Part shown: positions 1 to 13,099 of the stretch, one piece after another | Layout of the letters: every line of letters starts with the position of its first letter | Position numbering within the stretch: position 1 is the first letter of the stretch | From: Liolophura sinensis | Taxonomy: Eukaryota; Mollusca; Polyplacophora; Chitonida; Chitonidae | Reading direction: 5' to 3' | NCBI RefSeq assembly: GCF_032854445.1 | Contig: NW_027018005.1 | Span: 62,001 to 126,000 of the forward strand | Length of the DNA: 64,000 nucleotides | Made by a program: the position numbers and the translations under genes | Notes under the pieces: model-generated | Databases searched by the model: none | Seen by the model: only the letters and a program-made list of their open reading frames with translations | Told to the model about the DNA's origin: nothing

Positions 1-480
1 ATTTTTCAACAGCTGCCGATGCCTGGCTCAATTCCGCATCTTTTGGCACCTTACTGAAGTGGGTCAGTGTTCAGTTGTACTCTTTACAGCAGACTGTATC
101 AAGTACCTTGTGTTTTTCACGTACAAATGGTGTGGTTTTTTTGCACGTAGATAAAGACATTGAGATTGTCTTGCACTTAGAAGTAAGACAATTGCTGGGT
201 GAGTTAAATGGGCTTAGCCGAAATATTTGACGTCTTCTGGGCTACCGAAGGGCACATAACTTATAGTCAAAAGTTGAATATAGTAATGACCAGTCGCGAT
301 TGTACAGAGTACAGTGTAGCCAATTTCAATTAACAAAAAGACCAGGTAAAAATGCAAAACTGGAAAAACTGTTCCAGTGCTGCTGGTAAGAGGCTAATCC
401 GACGTATTTTGTGACGAGAAATTGAATGGTGCAAACCGCGTTGCTCTCCAACCAATACTTTTGGCTGTAGTGACAATTGA
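1..480 (+). repeat. Partial monomer at left edge (480 of 549 bp)
   Basis: The window opens at about offset 69 of the monomer, in the T-rich stretch before the CAGCTG site, and runs to the next anchor at 481. The copy carries the actgaag-type cassette, a distinctive C inside the usual T-run of the gtacttttta segment (tactctttac), an extra T run before the cacgtag segment, and the gccgaaatatttg variant near 219-230. The array clearly continues to the left of the window. Confidence 0.97.
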
Positions 481-1740
481 ATGATCATTTATGTCATAAT
501 CACGTGCCCAGCAACGGCTCTTACTCCATGGAAACCAGGGATCTTTGCAATTTTTCAACAGCTGCCGATGCCTGGCTCAATTCCGCATCTTTTGGCACCT
601 TACTGAAGTGGGTCAGTGTTCAGTTGTACTTTTTACAGCAGACTGTATCAAGTACCTTGTGTTTATCAGGTACAAATGGTGTGGTTTTTCTACACGTAGA
701 TAAAACATTGAGATTGTCTTGCACTTAGAAGTAAGACAATTGCTGGGTGAGTTAAATGGGATTAGCCCAAAGATTTCAGGTCTTCTGGGCTACCGAAGGG
801 CACATAACTTATAGTCAAAAGTTGAATATAGTAATGACCAGTCGCGATTGTACAGAGTACAGTGTAGCCGATTTCAATTAACAAAAAGACCAGGCAAAAA
901 TGCAAAATTGGAAAAATTGTTCCAGTGCTGCTGGTAAGAGGCTAATCCGACGTATTTTGTGACGACAAATCGAATGGTGCAAACCGCGTTGCTCTCCGAC
1001 CAATACTTTTGCCTGTAGCGACAATTGAATGATCATTTATGTCATAATCACGTGCACAGCAACGGCTCTTACTCCATGGAAACCAGGGAAATTGGCAATT
1101 TTTCAACAGCTGCCGATACCTGGCCCAATTCCGCATCTTTTGGCACCTTATAAATGTGGCTCTGTGATCAGTTGTACTTTTTACAGCAGACTGTATCAAG
1201 TACCTTGTGTTTTTCACGTACAAATGGTGTGGTTTTTCTACACGTAGATAAAGACATTGAGATTGTCTTGCACTTAGAAGTAAGACAATTGCTGGGTGAG
1301 TTAAATGGGCTTAGCCGAAATATTTGACGTCTTCTGGGCTACCGAAGGGCACATAACTTATAGTCAAAAGTTGAATATAGTAATGACCAGTCGCGATTGT
1401 ACAGAGTACAGTGTAGCCGATTTCAATTAACAAAAAGACCAGGCAAAAATGCAAAAGTGGAAAAACTGTTCCAGTGCTGCTGATAAGAGGCTAATCCGAC
1501 GTATTTTGTGACGAGAAATCAAATGGTGCAAACTGCGTTGCTCTCCGACCAATACTTTTGCCTGTAGCGACAATTGAATGATCATTTATGTCATAATCAC
1601 GTGCACAGCAACGGCTCTTACTCCATGGAAACCAGGGAAATTGGCAATTTTTCAACAGCTGCCGATACCTGGCCCAATTCCGCATCTTTTGGCACCTTAT
1701 AAATGTGGGTCTGTGGTCAGTTGTACTTTTTACAGCAGAC
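1..1740 (+). repeat. Older 8-monomer-spaced duplication, copy 1 (partner about 4,387-6,127)
   Basis: Monomers 481, 1029 and 1578 pair with 4867, 5416 and 5965 at 4,386-4,387-bp spacing. Shared rare variants include tactctttac, ctccaaccaatac with agaaattg, ataaatgtggctctgtgatcag, gacgacaaatcg and the gctgataagagg variant. Roughly a dozen visible differences (for example agggatc versus agggata, and a G missing in agataaaacattg near 702) suggest an older event than the duplications further right. Edges are approximate. Confidence 0.8.
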
Positions 1741-2675
1741 TGTATCAAGTACCTTGTGTTTTCCACGTACAAATGGTGTGGTTTTTCTACACGTAGATAA
1801 AGACATTGAGATTGTCTTGCACTTAGAAGTAAGACAATTGCTGGGTGAGTTAAATGGGCTTAGCCGAAATATTTGACGTCTTCTGGGCTACCGAAGGGCA
1901 CATAACTTATAGTCAAAAGTTGAATATAGTAATGACCAGTCGCGATTGTACAGAGTACAGTGTAGCCGATTTCAATTAACAAAAAGACCAGGTAAAAATG
2001 CAAAAGTGGAAAAACTGTTCCAGTGCTGCTGGTAAGAGGCTAATCCGACGTATTTTGTGACGAGAAATCGAATGGTGCAATCCGCGTTGCTCTCCGATCA
2101 ATACTTGTGGCTGTAGCGACAATTGAATGATCATTTATGTCATAATCACGTGCCCAGCAACGGCTATTACTCCATGGAAACCAGGGAAATTTGCAATTTT
2201 TCAAAAGCTGCCGATGCCTGGCTCAATTCCGCATCTTTTGGCACCTTACTGAAGTGGGTCAGTGTTCAGTTGTACTTTTTACAGCAGATTGTATCAAGTA
2301 CCTTGTGTTTTTCACGTACAAATGGTGTGGTTTTTCTACACGTAGATAAAGACATTGAGATTGTCTTGTACTTAGAAGTAAGACAATTCCTGGGTGAGTT
2401 AAAAGGGCTTAGCCGAAAGATTTGATGTCTTCTGGGCTACCGAAGGGCACATAACTTATAGCCAAAAGTTGAATATAGTAATGACCAGTCGCGATTGTAC
2501 AGAGTACAGTGTAGCCGATTTCAATTAACAAAAAGACAAGGCAAAAATGCAAAAGTATAAAAACTGTTCCAGTGCTGCTGGTAAGAGGCTAATCCGACGT
2601 ATTTTGTGACGAGAAATCAAATGGTGCAAACCGCGTTGCTCTCCGACCAATACTTTTGACTGTAGCGACAATTGA

Positions 2676-4100
2676 ATGATCATTTATGTCATAATCACGT
2701 GCCCAGCAACGGCTCTTACTCCATGGAAACCAGGGAAATTGGCAATTTTTCAACAGCTGCCGATACCTGGCCCAATTCCGCATCTTTTGGCACCTTATAA
2801 ATGTGGGTCAGTGTTTAGTTGTACTTTTTACAGCAGACTGTATCAAGTACCTTGTGTTTTTTATGTACAAATGGTCTGGTTTTTCTACACGTAGATAAAG
2901 ACATTGAGATTGTCTTGGACTTAGAAGTAAGACAATTGCTGGGTGAGTTAAATGGGCTTAGCCCAAAGATTTGTCGTCTTCTGGGCTACCGAAGGGCACA
3001 TAACTTATAGTCAAAAGTTGAATATAGTAATGACCAGTCGCGATTGTACAGAGTACAGTGTAGCCGATTTCAATTAACAAAAAGACCAGGCAAAAATGCA
3101 AAAGTGGAAAAACTGTTCCAGTGGTGCTGGTAAGAGGCTAATCCGACGTATTTTGTGACGAGAAATCGAACGGTGCAAACCGCGCTGCTCTCCTACTAAT
3201 ACTTTTGCCTGTAGTGACAATTGAATGATCATTTATGTCATAATCACGTGCACAGCAACGGCTCTTACTCCATGGAAACCAGGGAACTTTACAATTTTTT
3301 AACAGCTGCCGATGCCTGGCTCAATTCCGCATCTTTTGGCACCTTCCTGAAGTGGGTCAGTGTTCAGTTGTACTTTTTACAGCAGACTGTATCAAGTACC
3401 TTGTGTTTTTCACGTACAAATGGTGTGGTTTTTCTGCACGTAGATAAAGACATTGAGATTGCCTTGCACTTAGAAGTAATTGCTGGGTGAGTTAAATGGG
3501 CTTAGCCCAAAGATTTCAGATCTTCTGGGCTACCGAAGGGCACATAACTTATAGTCAAAAGTTGAATATAGTAATGACCAGTCGCGATTGTACAGAGTAC
3601 AGTGTAGCCGATTTCAATTAACAAAAAGACCAGGTAAAAATGCAAAACTGGAAAAACTGTTCCAGTGCTGCTGGTAAGAGGCTAATCCGACGTATTTTGT
3701 GACGAGAAATCGAATGGTGGAAACCGCGTTGCTCTCCGACCAATACTTTTGGCTGTAGCGACTACTGAATGATCATTGATGTCATAATCACGTGCACAGC
3801 AACGGCTCTTACTCCATGGAAACCAGGGAAATTTGCAATTTTTCAACACCTGCCGATGGCTGACCCAATTCCGCATCTTTTGGCACCTTATAAATGTGGG
3901 TCAGTGTTTAGTTGTACTTTTTACAGCAGACTGTATCAAGTACCTTGTGTTTTTTATGTACAAATGGTGTGGTTTTTCTACACGTAGATAAAGACATTGA
4001 GATTGTCTTGGACTTAGAAGTAAGACAATTGCTGGGTGAGTTAAATGGGCTTGGCCCTAAGATTTCAGGTTTTCTGAGCTACCGAAGTGCACATAACTTA
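2676..4100 (+). repeat. 12-monomer-spaced duplication, copy 1 (partner about 9,257-10,680)
   Basis: Units 2676, 3225 and 3769 pair with 9257, 9806 and 10355 (spacings 6,581, 6,581 and 6,586 bp, i.e. 12 units minus small indels). Linked rare variants are gatttgtcgtc, agaaatcgaacgg, cgcgctgctctcctac, cttcctgaag and the cacctgccgatg form. The 5-bp deletion near 3,478 is private to this copy. Confidence 0.75.
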
Positions 4101-4386
4101 TAGTCAAAAGTTGAATATAGTAATGACCAGTCGCGATTGTACAGAGTACAGTGTAGCCGATTTCAATTAACAAAAAGACCAGGCAAAAATGCAAAAGTAT
4201 AAAAACTGTTCCAGTGCTGCTGGTAAGAGGCTAATCCGACGTATTTTGTGACGAGAAATCGAATGGTGCAAACCGCGCTGCTCTCCTGCTAATACTTTTG
4301 CCTGTAGTGACAATTGAATGATCATTTATGTCATAATCACGTGCACAGCAACGGCTCTACTCCATGGAATCCAGGGAACTTTACAA

Positions 4387-6127
4387 TTTTTTAACAGCTG
4401 CCGATGCCTGGCTCAATTCCGCATCTTTTGGCACCTTCCTGAAGTGGGTCAGTGTTCAGTTGTACTCTTTACAGCAGACTGTATCAAGTACCTTGTGTTT
4501 TTCACGTACAAATGGTGTGGTTTTTCTACACGTAGATAAAGACATTGAGATTGTCTTGCACTTAGAAGTAAGACAATTGCTGGGTGAGTTAAATGGGCTT
4601 AGCCGAAATATTTGACGTCTTCTGGGCTACCGAAGGGCACATAACTTATAGTCAAAAGTTGAATATAGTAATGACCAGTCGCGATTGTACAGAGTACAGT
4701 GTAGCCGATTTCAATTAACAAAAAGACCAGGTAAAAATGCAAAACTGGAAAAAACTGTTCCAGTGCTGCTGGTAAGAGGCTAATCCGACGTATTTTGTGA
4801 CGAGAAATTGAATGGTGCAAACCGCGTTGCTCTCCAACCAATACTTTTGGCTGTAGTGACAATTGAATGATCACTGATGTCATAATCACGTGCCCAGCAA
4901 CGGCTCTTACTCCATGGAAACCAGGGATATTTGCAATTTTTCAACAGCTGCCGATGCCTGGCTCAATTCCGCATCTTTTGGCACCTTACTGAAGTGGGTC
5001 AGTGTTCAGTTGTACTTTTTACAGCAGACTGTATCAAGTACCTTGTGTTTATCACGTACAAATGGTGTGGTTTTTCTACACGTAGATAAAGACATTGAGA
5101 TTGTCTTGCACTTAGAAGTAAGACAATTGCTGGGTGAGTTAAATGGGCTTAGCCCAAAGATTTCAGGTCTTCTGGGCTACCGAAGGGCACATAACTTATA
5201 GTCAAAAGTTGAATATAGTAATGACCAGTCGCGATTGTACAGAGTACAGTGTAGCCGATTTCAATTAACAAAAAGACCAGGCAAAAATGCAAAATTGGAA
5301 AAATTGTTCCAGTGCTGCTGGTAAGAGGCTAATCCGACGTATTTTGTGACGACAAATCGAATGGTGCAAACCGCGTTGCTCTCCGACCAATACTTTTGCC
5401 TGTAGCGACAATTGAATGATAATTTATGTCATAATCACGTGCACAGCAACGGCTCTTACTCCATGGAAACCAGGGAAATTGGCAATTTTTCAACAGCTGC
5501 CGATACCTGGCCCAATTCCGCATCTTTTGGCACCTTATAAATGTGGCTCTGTGATCAGTTGTACTTTTTACAGCAGACTGTATCAAGTACCTTGTGTTTT
5601 TCACGTACAAATGGTGTGGTTTTTCTACACGTAGATAAAGACATTGAGATTGTCTTGCACTTAGAAGTAAGACAATTGCTGGGTGAGTTAAATGGGCTTA
5701 GCCGAAATATTTGACGTCTTCTGGGCTACCGAAGGGCACATAACTTATAGTCAAAAGTTGAATATAGTAATGACCAGTCGCGATTGTACAGAGTACAGTG
5801 TAGCCGATTTCAATTAACAAAAAGACCAGGCAAAAATGCAAAAGTGGAAAAACTGTTCCAGTGCTGCTGATAAGAGGCTAATCCGACGTATTTTGTGACG
5901 AGAAATCGAATGGTGCAAACTGCGTTGCTCTCCGACCAATACTTTTGCCTGTAGCGACAATTGAATGATCATTTATGTCATAATCAAGTGCACAGCAACG
6001 GCTCTTACTCCATGGAAACCAGGGAAATTGGCAATTTTTCAACAGCTGCCGATACCTGGCCCAATTCCGCATCTTTTGGCACCTTATAAATGTGGGTCTG
6101 TGGCCAGTTGTACTTTTTACAGCAGAC
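4387..6127 (+). repeat. Older 8-monomer-spaced duplication, copy 2 (partner about 1-1,740)
   Basis: This is the second member of the pair. It carries the same linked variants in the same order as copy 1. Private changes include tcactgatg at the 4867 anchor, gataattta at 5416 and taatcaagtg at 5965. After the cassette of the 5965 unit the two copies diverge into different subtypes. Confidence 0.8.
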
Positions 6128-8338
6128 TGTATCAAGTACCTTGTGTTTTTTATGTACAAATGGTGTGGTTTTTCTACACGTAGATAAAGACATTGAGATT
6201 GTCTTGCACTTAGAAGTAAGACAATTGCTGGGTGAGTTAAATGGCCTTAGCCCAAAGATTTCACGTCTTCTGGGCTACCGAAGGGCACATAACTTATAGT
6301 CAAAAGTTGAATATAGTAATGACCAGTCGCGATTGTACAGAGTACAGTGTAGCCGATTTCAATTAACAAAAAGACCAGGCAAAAATGCAAAAGTATAAAA
6401 ACTGTTCCAGTGCTGCTGGTAAGAGGCTAATCCGACGTATTTTGTGACGAGAAATCGAATGGTGCAAACCGCGCTGCTCTCCTACTAATACTTTTGCCTG
6501 TAGTGACAATTGAATGATCATTTATGTCATAATCACGTGCACAGCAACGGCTCTTACTCCATGGAAACCAGGGAACTTTACAATTTTTTAACAGCTGCCG
6601 ATGCCTGGCTCAATTCCGCATCTTTTGGCACCTTCCTGAAGTGGGTCAGTGTTCAGTTGTACTTTTTACAGCAGACTGTATCAAGTACCTTGTGTTTTTC
6701 ACGTACAAATGGTGTGGTTTTTCTACACGTAGATAAAGACATTGAGATTGTCTTGGACTTAGAAGTAAGACAATTGCTGGGTGAGTTAAATGGGCTTAGC
6801 CGAAATATTTGACGTCTTCTGGGCTACTGAAGGGCACATAACTTATAGTCAAAAGTTGAATATAGTAATGACCAGTCGCGATTGTACAGAGTACAGTGTA
6901 GCCGATTTCAATTAACAAAAAGACCAGGTAAAAATGCAAAAGTGGAAAAACTGTTCCAGTGCTGCTGGTAAGAGGCTAATCCGACGTATTTTGTGACGAG
7001 AAATTGAATGGTGCAAACCGCGTTGCTCTCCGACCAATACTTTTGGCTGTAGTGACAATTGAATGATCATTTATGTCATAATCACGTGCCCAGCAACGGC
7101 TCTTACTCCATGGAAACCAGGGATATTTGCAATTTTTTTAACAGCTGCCGATGCCTGGCTCAATTCCGCATCTTTTGGCACCTTACTGAAGTGGGTCAGT
7201 GTTCAGTTGTACTTTTTACAGCAGACTGTATCAAGTACCTTGTGTTTTTCACGTACAAATGGTGTGGTTTTTCTACACGTAGATAAAGACATTGAGATTG
7301 TCTTGGACTTAGAAGTAAGGCAATTGCTGGGTGAGTTAAATGGGCTTAGCCCAAAGATTTCAGATCTTCTGGGCTACCGAAGGGCACATAACTTATAGTC
7401 AAAAGTTGAATATAGTAATGACCAGTCGCGATTGTACAGAGTACAGTGTAGCCGATTTCAATTAACAAAAAGACCAGGCAAAAATGCAAAAGTGGAAAAA
7501 CTGTTCCAGTGCTGCTGGTAAGAGGCTAATCCGACGTATTTTGTGACGAGAAATCGAATGGTGCAAACCGCGTTGCTCTCCGACTAATACTTTTGCCTGT
7601 AGTGACAATTGAATGATCATTAATGTCATAATCACGTGCCCAGCAACGGCTCTTACTCCATGGAAACCATGGAACTTTACAATTTTTTAACAGCTGCCGA
7701 TGCCTGGCTCAATTCCGCATCTTTTGGCACCTTACTGAAGTGGGTCAGTGTTCAGTTGTACTTTTTACAGCAGACTGTATCAAGTACCTTGTGTTTTTCA
7801 CGTACAAATGGTGTGGTTTTTCTACACGTAGATAAAGACATTAAGAATGTCTTGCACTTAGAAGTAAGACAATTGCTGGGTGAGTTAAAATGGGCTTAGC
7901 CGAAATATTTGACGTCTTCTGGGCTACCGAAGGGCACATAACTTATAGTCAAAAGTTGAATATAGTAATGACCAGTCGCGATTGTACAGAGTACAGTGTA
8001 GCCGATTTCAATTAACAAAAAGACCAGGCAAAAATGCAAAAGTGGAAAAACTGTTCCAGTGCTGCTGGTAAGAGGCTAATCCGACGTATTTTGTGACGAG
8101 AAATCGAATGGTGTAAACCGCGTTGCTCTCCGACCAATACTTTTGGCTGTAGCGACAATTCAATGATCATTGATGTCATAATCACGTGCCCAGCAACGGC
8201 TCTTACTCCATGGAAACCAGGGATATTTGCAATTTTTTAACAGCTGCCGATGCCTGGCTCAATTCCGCATCTTTTGGCACCTTATTGAAGTGAGTCAGTG
8301 TTCAGTTGTACTTTTTACAGCAGATTGTATCAAGTACC

Positions 8339-8347
8339 TTTTTTTTT
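8339..8347 (+). repeat. Derived T-run variant of the ccttgtgttttttatg segment
   Basis: In the unit at 8163 the segment has lost gtg and become a run of nine T followed by atgtac. Related T runs of various lengths occur near 23,157, 25,897, 29,187 and 34,128. Length differs between otherwise related copies, as expected for slippage in a homopolymer. Confidence 0.8.
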
Positions 8348-11300
8348 ATGTACAAATGGTGTGGTTTTTCTACACGTAGATAAAGACATTGAGATTGTCT
8401 TGGACTTAGAAGTAAGACAATTGCTGGGTGAGTTAAATGGGCTTAGCCGAAAGATTTCAGGTCTTCTGGGCTACCGAAGGGCACATAACTTATAGTCAAA
8501 AGTTGAATATAGTAATGACCAGTCGCGATTGTACAGAGTACAGTGTAGCCGATTTCAATTAACAAAAAGACCAGGCAAAAATGCAAAAGTGGAAAAACTG
8601 TTCCAGTGCTGCTGGTAAGAGGCTAATCCGACGTATTTTGTGACGAGAAATCGAATGGTGCAAACCGCGTTGCTCTCCGACCAATACTTTGGCTGTAGTG
8701 ACAATTGAATGATCATTTATGTCATAATCACGTGCCCAGCAACGGCCCTTACTCCATGGAAACCAGGGAAATTGGCAATTTTTTAACAGCTGTCGATACC
8801 TGGCCCAATTCCGCATCTTTTGGCACTTATAAATGTGGGTCAGTGTTTAGTTGTACTTTTTACAGCAGACTGTATCAAGTACCTTGTGTTTTTTATGTAC
8901 AAATGGTGTGGTTTTTCTACACGTAGATAAAGACATTGAGATTGTCTTGGACTGAGAAGTAAGACAATTGCTGGGTGAGTTAAATGACCTTAGCCCAAAG
9001 ATTTGACGTCTTCTGGGCTACCGAAGGGCACATAACTTATAGTCAAAAGTTGAATATAGTAATGACCAGTCGCGATTGTACAGAGTACAGTGTAGCCGAT
9101 TTCAATTAACAAAAAGACCAGGCAAAAATGCAAAAGTGGAAAAACTGTTCCAGTGCTGCTGGTAAGAGGCTAATCCGACGTATTTTGTGACGAGAAATCG
9201 AATGGTGCAAACCGCGTTGCTCTCCGACCAATACTTTTGGCTGTAGTGGCAATTGAATGATCATTCATGTCATAATCACGTGCCCAGCAACGGCTCTTAC
9301 TCCATGGAAACCAGGGAAATTGGCAATTTTTCAACAGCTGTCGATACCTGGCCCAATTCCGCATCTTTTGGCACCTTATAAATGTGGGTCAGTGTTTAGT
9401 TGTACTTTTTACAGCAGACTGTATCAAGTACCTTGTGTTTTTTATGTACAAATGGTCTGGTTTTTCTACACGTAGATAAAGACATTGAGATTGTCTTGGA
9501 CTTAGAAGTAAGACAATTGCTGGGTGAGTTAAATGGGCTTAGGCCAAAGATTTGTCGTCTTCTGGGCTACCATAGGGCACATAACTTATAGTCAAAAGTT
9601 GAATATAGTAATGACCAGTCGCGATTGTACAGAGTACAGTGTAGCCGATTTCAATTAACAAAAAGACCAGGCAAAAATGCAAAAGTGGAAAAACTGTTCC
9701 AGTGCTGCTGGTAAGAGGCTAATCCGACGTATTTTGTGACGAGAAATCGAACGGTGCAAACCGCGCTGCTCTCCTACTAATACTTTTGCCTGTAGTGACA
9801 ATTGAATGATCATTTATGTCATAATCACGTGCACAGCAACGGCTCTTACTCCATGGAAACCAGGGAACTTTACAATTTTTTAACAGCTGCCGATGCCTGG
9901 CTCAATTCCGCATCTTTTGGCACCTTCCTGAAGTGGGTCAGTGTTCAGTTGTACTTTTTACAGCAGACTGTATCAAGTACCTTGTGTTTTCCACGTACAA
10001 ATGGTGTGGTTTTTCTGCACGTAGATAAAGACATTGAGATTGTCTTGCACTTAGAAGTAAGGCAATTGCTGGGTGAGTTAAAAGGGCTTAGCCCAAAGAT
10101 TTCAGATCTTCTGGGCTACCGAAGGGCACATAACTTATAGTCAAAAGTTGAATATAGTAATGACCAGTCGCGATTGTACAGAGTACAGTGTAGCCGATTT
10201 CAATTAACAAAAAGACCAGGTAAAAATGCAAAAGTGGAAAAACTGTTCCAGTGCTGCTGGTAAGAGGCTAATCCGACGTATTTTGTGACGAGAAATCGAA
10301 TGGTGCAAACCGCGTTGCTCTCCGACCAATACTTTTGGCTGTAGCGACAACTGAATGATCATTGATGTCATAATCACGTGCACAGCAACGGCTCTTACTC
10401 CATGGAAACCAGGGAAATTTGCAATTTTTCAACACCTGCCGATGCCTGGCCCAATTCCGCATCTTTTGGCACCTTATAAATGTGGGTCAGTGTTTAGTTG
10501 TACTTTTTACAGCAGACTGTATCAAGTACCTTGTGTTTTTTATGTACAAATGGTGTGGTTTTTCTACACGTAGATAAAGACATTGAGATTGTCTTGGACT
10601 TAGAAGTAAGACAATTGCTGGGTGAGTTAAATGGGCTTAGCCGAAAGATTTGACGTCTTCTGGGCTACCGAAGGGCACATAACTTATAGTCAAAAGTTGA
10701 ATATAGTAATGACCAGTCGCGATTGTACAGAGTACAGTGTAGCCGATTTCAATTAACAAAAAGACCAGGCAAAAATGCAAAAGTGGAAAAACTGTTCCAG
10801 TGCTGCTGGTAAGAGGCTAATCCGACGTATTTTGTGACGAGAAATCGAATGGTGCAAACCGCGTTGCTCTCCGACCAATACTTTTGGCTGTAGTGACAAT
10901 TGAATGATCATTTATGTCATAATCACGTGCCCAGCAACGGCTCTTACTCCATGGAAACCAGGGAAATTTGCAATTTTTCAACAGCTGCCGATGCCTGGCT
11001 CAATTCCGCATCTTTTGGCACCTTACTGAAGTGAGTCAGTGTTCAGTTGTACTTTCTACAGCAGACTGTATCAAGTACCTTGTGTTTTTCATGTACAAAT
11101 GGTGTGGTTTTTCTACACGTAGATAAAGACATTGAGATTGTCTTGCACTTAGAAGTAAGGCAATTGCTTGGTGAGTTAAATGGGCTTAGCCCAAAGATTT
11201 GTCGTCTTCTGGGCTACCGAAGGGCACATAACTTATAGTCAAAAGTTGAATATAGTAATGACCAGTCGCGATTGTACAGAGTACAGTGTAGCCGATTTCA

Positions 11301-11452
11301 ATTAACAAAAAGACCAGTTAAAAATGCAAAACTGGAAAAACTGTTCCAGTGCTGCTGGTAAGAGGCTAATCCGACGTATTTTGTGACGAGAAATCGAATG
11401 GTGCAAACCGCGTAGCTCTCCGACCAATACTTTTGGCTGTAGCGACAATTGA

Positions 11453-13099
11453 ATGATCATTGATGTCATAATCACGTGCCCAGCAACGGCTATTACTCCA
11501 TGGAAACCAGGGAAATTTGCAATTTTTCAACACCTGCCGATGCCTGGCCCAATTCCGCATCTTTTGGCACCTTATAAATGTGGGTCAGTGTTTAGTTGTA
11601 CTTTTTACAGCAGACTGTATCAAGTACCTTGTGTTTATCACGTACAAATGGTGTGGTTTTTCTACACGTAGATAAAGACATTGAGATTGTCTTGCACTTA
11701 GAAGTAAGGCAATTGCTGGGTGAGTTAAATGGGCTTAGCCCAAAGATTTTAGATCTTCTGGGCTACCGAAGGGCACATAACTTATAGTCAAAAGTTGAAT
11801 ATAGTAATGATCACTCGCGATTGTACAGAGTACAGTGTAGCCGATTTCAATTAACAAAAAGACCAGGCAAAAATGCAAAAGTGGAAAAACTGTTCCAGTG
11901 CTGCTGGTAAGAGGCTAATCCGACGTATTTTGTGACGAGAAATCGAATGGTGCCATCCCCGTTGCTCTCCGACCAATACTTTTGGCTGTAGCGACAATTG
12001 AATGATCATTTATGTCATAATCACGTGCCCAGCAACGGCTCTTACTCCATGGAAACCAGGGAAATTTGCAATTTTTCAACAGCTGCCGATACCTGGCCCA
12101 ATTCCGCATCTTTTGGCACCTTATAAATGTGGGTCAGTGTTTAGTTGTACTTTTTACAGCAGACTGTATCAAGTACCTTGTGTTTTTCACGTACAAATGG
12201 TGTGGTTTTTCTACACGTAGATAAAGACATTGAGATTGTCTTGGACTTAGAAGTAAGACAATTGCTGGGTAAGTTAAATGGGCTGGGCCCAAAGATTTCA
12301 GGTCTTCTGGGCTACCGAAGGGCACATAACTTATAGTCAAAAGTTGAATATAGTAATGACCAGTCGCGATTTTACAGAGTACAGTGTAGCCGATTTCAAT
12401 TAACAAAAAGACCAGGCAAAAATGCAAAACTGGAAAAACTGTTCCAGTGCTGCTGGTAAGAGGCTAATCCGACGTATTTTGTGACGAGAAATCGAATGGT
12501 GCAAACCGCTTTGCTCTCCGACCAATACTTTTGGCTGTAGCGACAACTGAATGATCATTGATGTCATAATCACGTGCCCAGCAACGGCTATTACTCCATG
12601 GAAACCAGGGAAATTTGCAATTTTTCAACACCTGCCGATGCCTGGCCCAATTCCGCATCTTTTGGCACCTTATAAATGTGGGTCAGTGTTTAGTTGTACT
12701 TTTTACAGCAGACTGTATCAAGTACCTTGTGTTTTTCACGTACAAATGGTGTGGTTTTTCTACACGTAGATAAAGACATTGAGATTGTCTTGCACTTAGA
12801 AGTAAGGCAATTGCTGGGTGAGTTAAATGGGCTTAGCCCAAAGATTTTAGATCTTCTGGGCTACCGAAGGGCACATAACTTATAGTCAAAAGTTGAATAT
12901 AGTAATGATCACTCGCGATTGTACAGAGTACAGTGTAGCCGATTTCAATTAACAAAAAGACCAGGCAAAAATGCAAAAGTGGAAAAACTGTTCCAGTGCT
13001 GCTGGTAAGAGGCTAATCCGACGTATTTTGTGACGAGAAATCGAATGGTGCAAACCGCGTTGCTCTCCGACCAATACGTTTGGCTGTAGTGACAATTGA
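11453..13099 (+). repeat. 2-monomer-spaced repeat (11453/12551) within a 9-mer-spaced relation to 16943
   Basis: Units 11453 and 12551 share ggctattactcc, cacctgccgatg, gattttagatc and gatcactcgcg at 1,098 bp. Units 12002 and 12551 also match 16943 and 17492 at 4,941 bp, sharing cgattttacagag (12,368/17,309) and accgctttgctc (12,506/17,447). The unit at 12002 shares gtgccatccccg with 15296 and 20786. Confidence 0.75.
12122..12128 (+). promoter_or_regulatory. TATA-like TATAAAT in the ataaatgtggg subtype (example)
   Basis: One of the alternative cassettes after ggcacct reads tataaatgtggg, giving a TATA-like hexamer in dozens of units (for example 2,795, 3,889, 10,477, 12,122, 17,050 and 29,678). 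Other subtypes have ttactgaag or ttattcatg here and lack it. Satellites can be transcribed, but no initiator or downstream gene is visible, so a promoter role is speculative. Confidence 0.2.

Larger units (their letters stand above)
481..9256 (+). repeat. Array section A: 16 monomers, mixed subtypes
   Basis: Monomers start at 481, 1029, 1578, 2127, 2676, 3225, 3769, 4318, 4867, 5416, 5965, 6514, 7063, 7613, 8163 and 8709. Subtypes alternate: the cassette after ggcacctt reads actgaag, cctgaag, attgaag, ataaatgtgggtcag or ataaatgtgg(g/c)tctgtg. Indels are a 5-bp deletion near 3,478, single-base gains in the units at 7063 (an A/T-rich T run) and 7613 (an extra A), and loss of bases in the T-rich stretch of the unit at 8163. 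The first part (about 1-1,740) resembles 4,387-6,127, and 2,676-4,100 resembles 9,257-10,680. Confidence 0.95.

Noticed and set aside
1484-1500. Hammerhead-type ribozyme core, suggested by ctgataag and nearby gagaaat
   Set aside because: The required CTGANGA box is not present (ctgataa or ctggtaa instead), and no matching stems with a GUH cleavage site were found on either strand.
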